Shown one piece after another: positions 33,214 through 33,263 of a stretch of 33,263 nucleotides of DNA; within the stretch, counting starts at the first letter, position 1; each line of letters opens with the position of its first letter. Origin of the DNA: Clostridiales bacterium (GTDB lineage: Bacteria; Bacillota; Clostridia; Lachnospirales; Lachnospiraceae); contig JAJPZY010000128.1 in the NCBI GenBank assembly GCA_021204085.1, positions 1-33,263 on the forward strand, in the 5' to 3' direction. The notes under the pieces are model-generated. The model saw only the letters and a program-made list of their open reading frames with translations, was not told the origin of the DNA and searched no databases. The translations under genes were made by a program, and so were the position numbers.

Positions 33214-33263
33214 TGTCAAGTGATCTATGAAAAAAATCGGGTCTGAAAAAAGGCTCGAATGAA

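Overview
The window looks like the chromosome of an anaerobic, spore-forming Firmicute, most likely a gut Clostridium-type bacterium of or near the Lachnospiraceae. The reasons are strong AGGAGG-type ribosome binding sites, a cotJABC spore-coat operon, a type II fatty acid synthesis cluster, a butyryl-CoA-dehydrogenase/Etf module, two GH53 galactanases and a run of very large secreted proteins built from Ig-like, FN3 and LRR repeats. The genus cannot be fixed from this sequence alone. I saw no rRNA, tRNA or CRISPR array.

Bases 1-10515 are one long leftward gene block. In order of transcription it holds an acyl-CoA dehydrogenase fused to EtfB, etfA, then acpP-fabD-fabG-fabF-fabZ, a TraX-like membrane protein, a DUF5662 protein, trpS and a cytoplasmic GH53 galactanase. 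Two promoters are visible. One lies before the dehydrogenase fusion. The other lies before acpP and overlaps a TTTGA-N3-TCAAA palindrome like a FabT/FabR operator. The fab cluster has no enoyl-ACP reductase, FabH or Acc subunits inside the window.

Bases 10516-14290 hold a DUF1292 gene (+) whose 3' end overlaps a convergent UvrD-type helicase (-), followed by the sporulation operon cotJA-cotJB-cotJC (+) with a clear terminator.

Bases 14291-33263 form an accessory island of secreted proteins, nearly all leftward. It contains a 1068-residue GH53 galactanase with two duplicated Trp-rich N-terminal modules and a probable CBM61, two paralogous FN3 proteins (1268 and 889 residues), a BspA-type LRR protein that has lost its 5' end, and a 1298-residue protein combining Ig-like domains, calcium-binding repeats, a vWA domain and a class 3 lipase. 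None ends in a recognisable LPXTG anchor. Between the paralogues lies a scar: the 3' third of an IS605-type tnpB with a structured omega-RNA-like tail, joined head to head to the truncated LRR gene, followed by the last 48 codons of a type I methylase (hsdM). A short promoter-hairpin-terminator unit at about 27653-27822 may encode a small RNA. Direct repeats of (G)(A/T)CGAAAT with a 21-bp period precede two of the secreted-protein genes and suggest common control, perhaps by a LytTR-type regulator. A gene split by an in-frame TAG and a 30-codon ORF near the right edge are unexplained.
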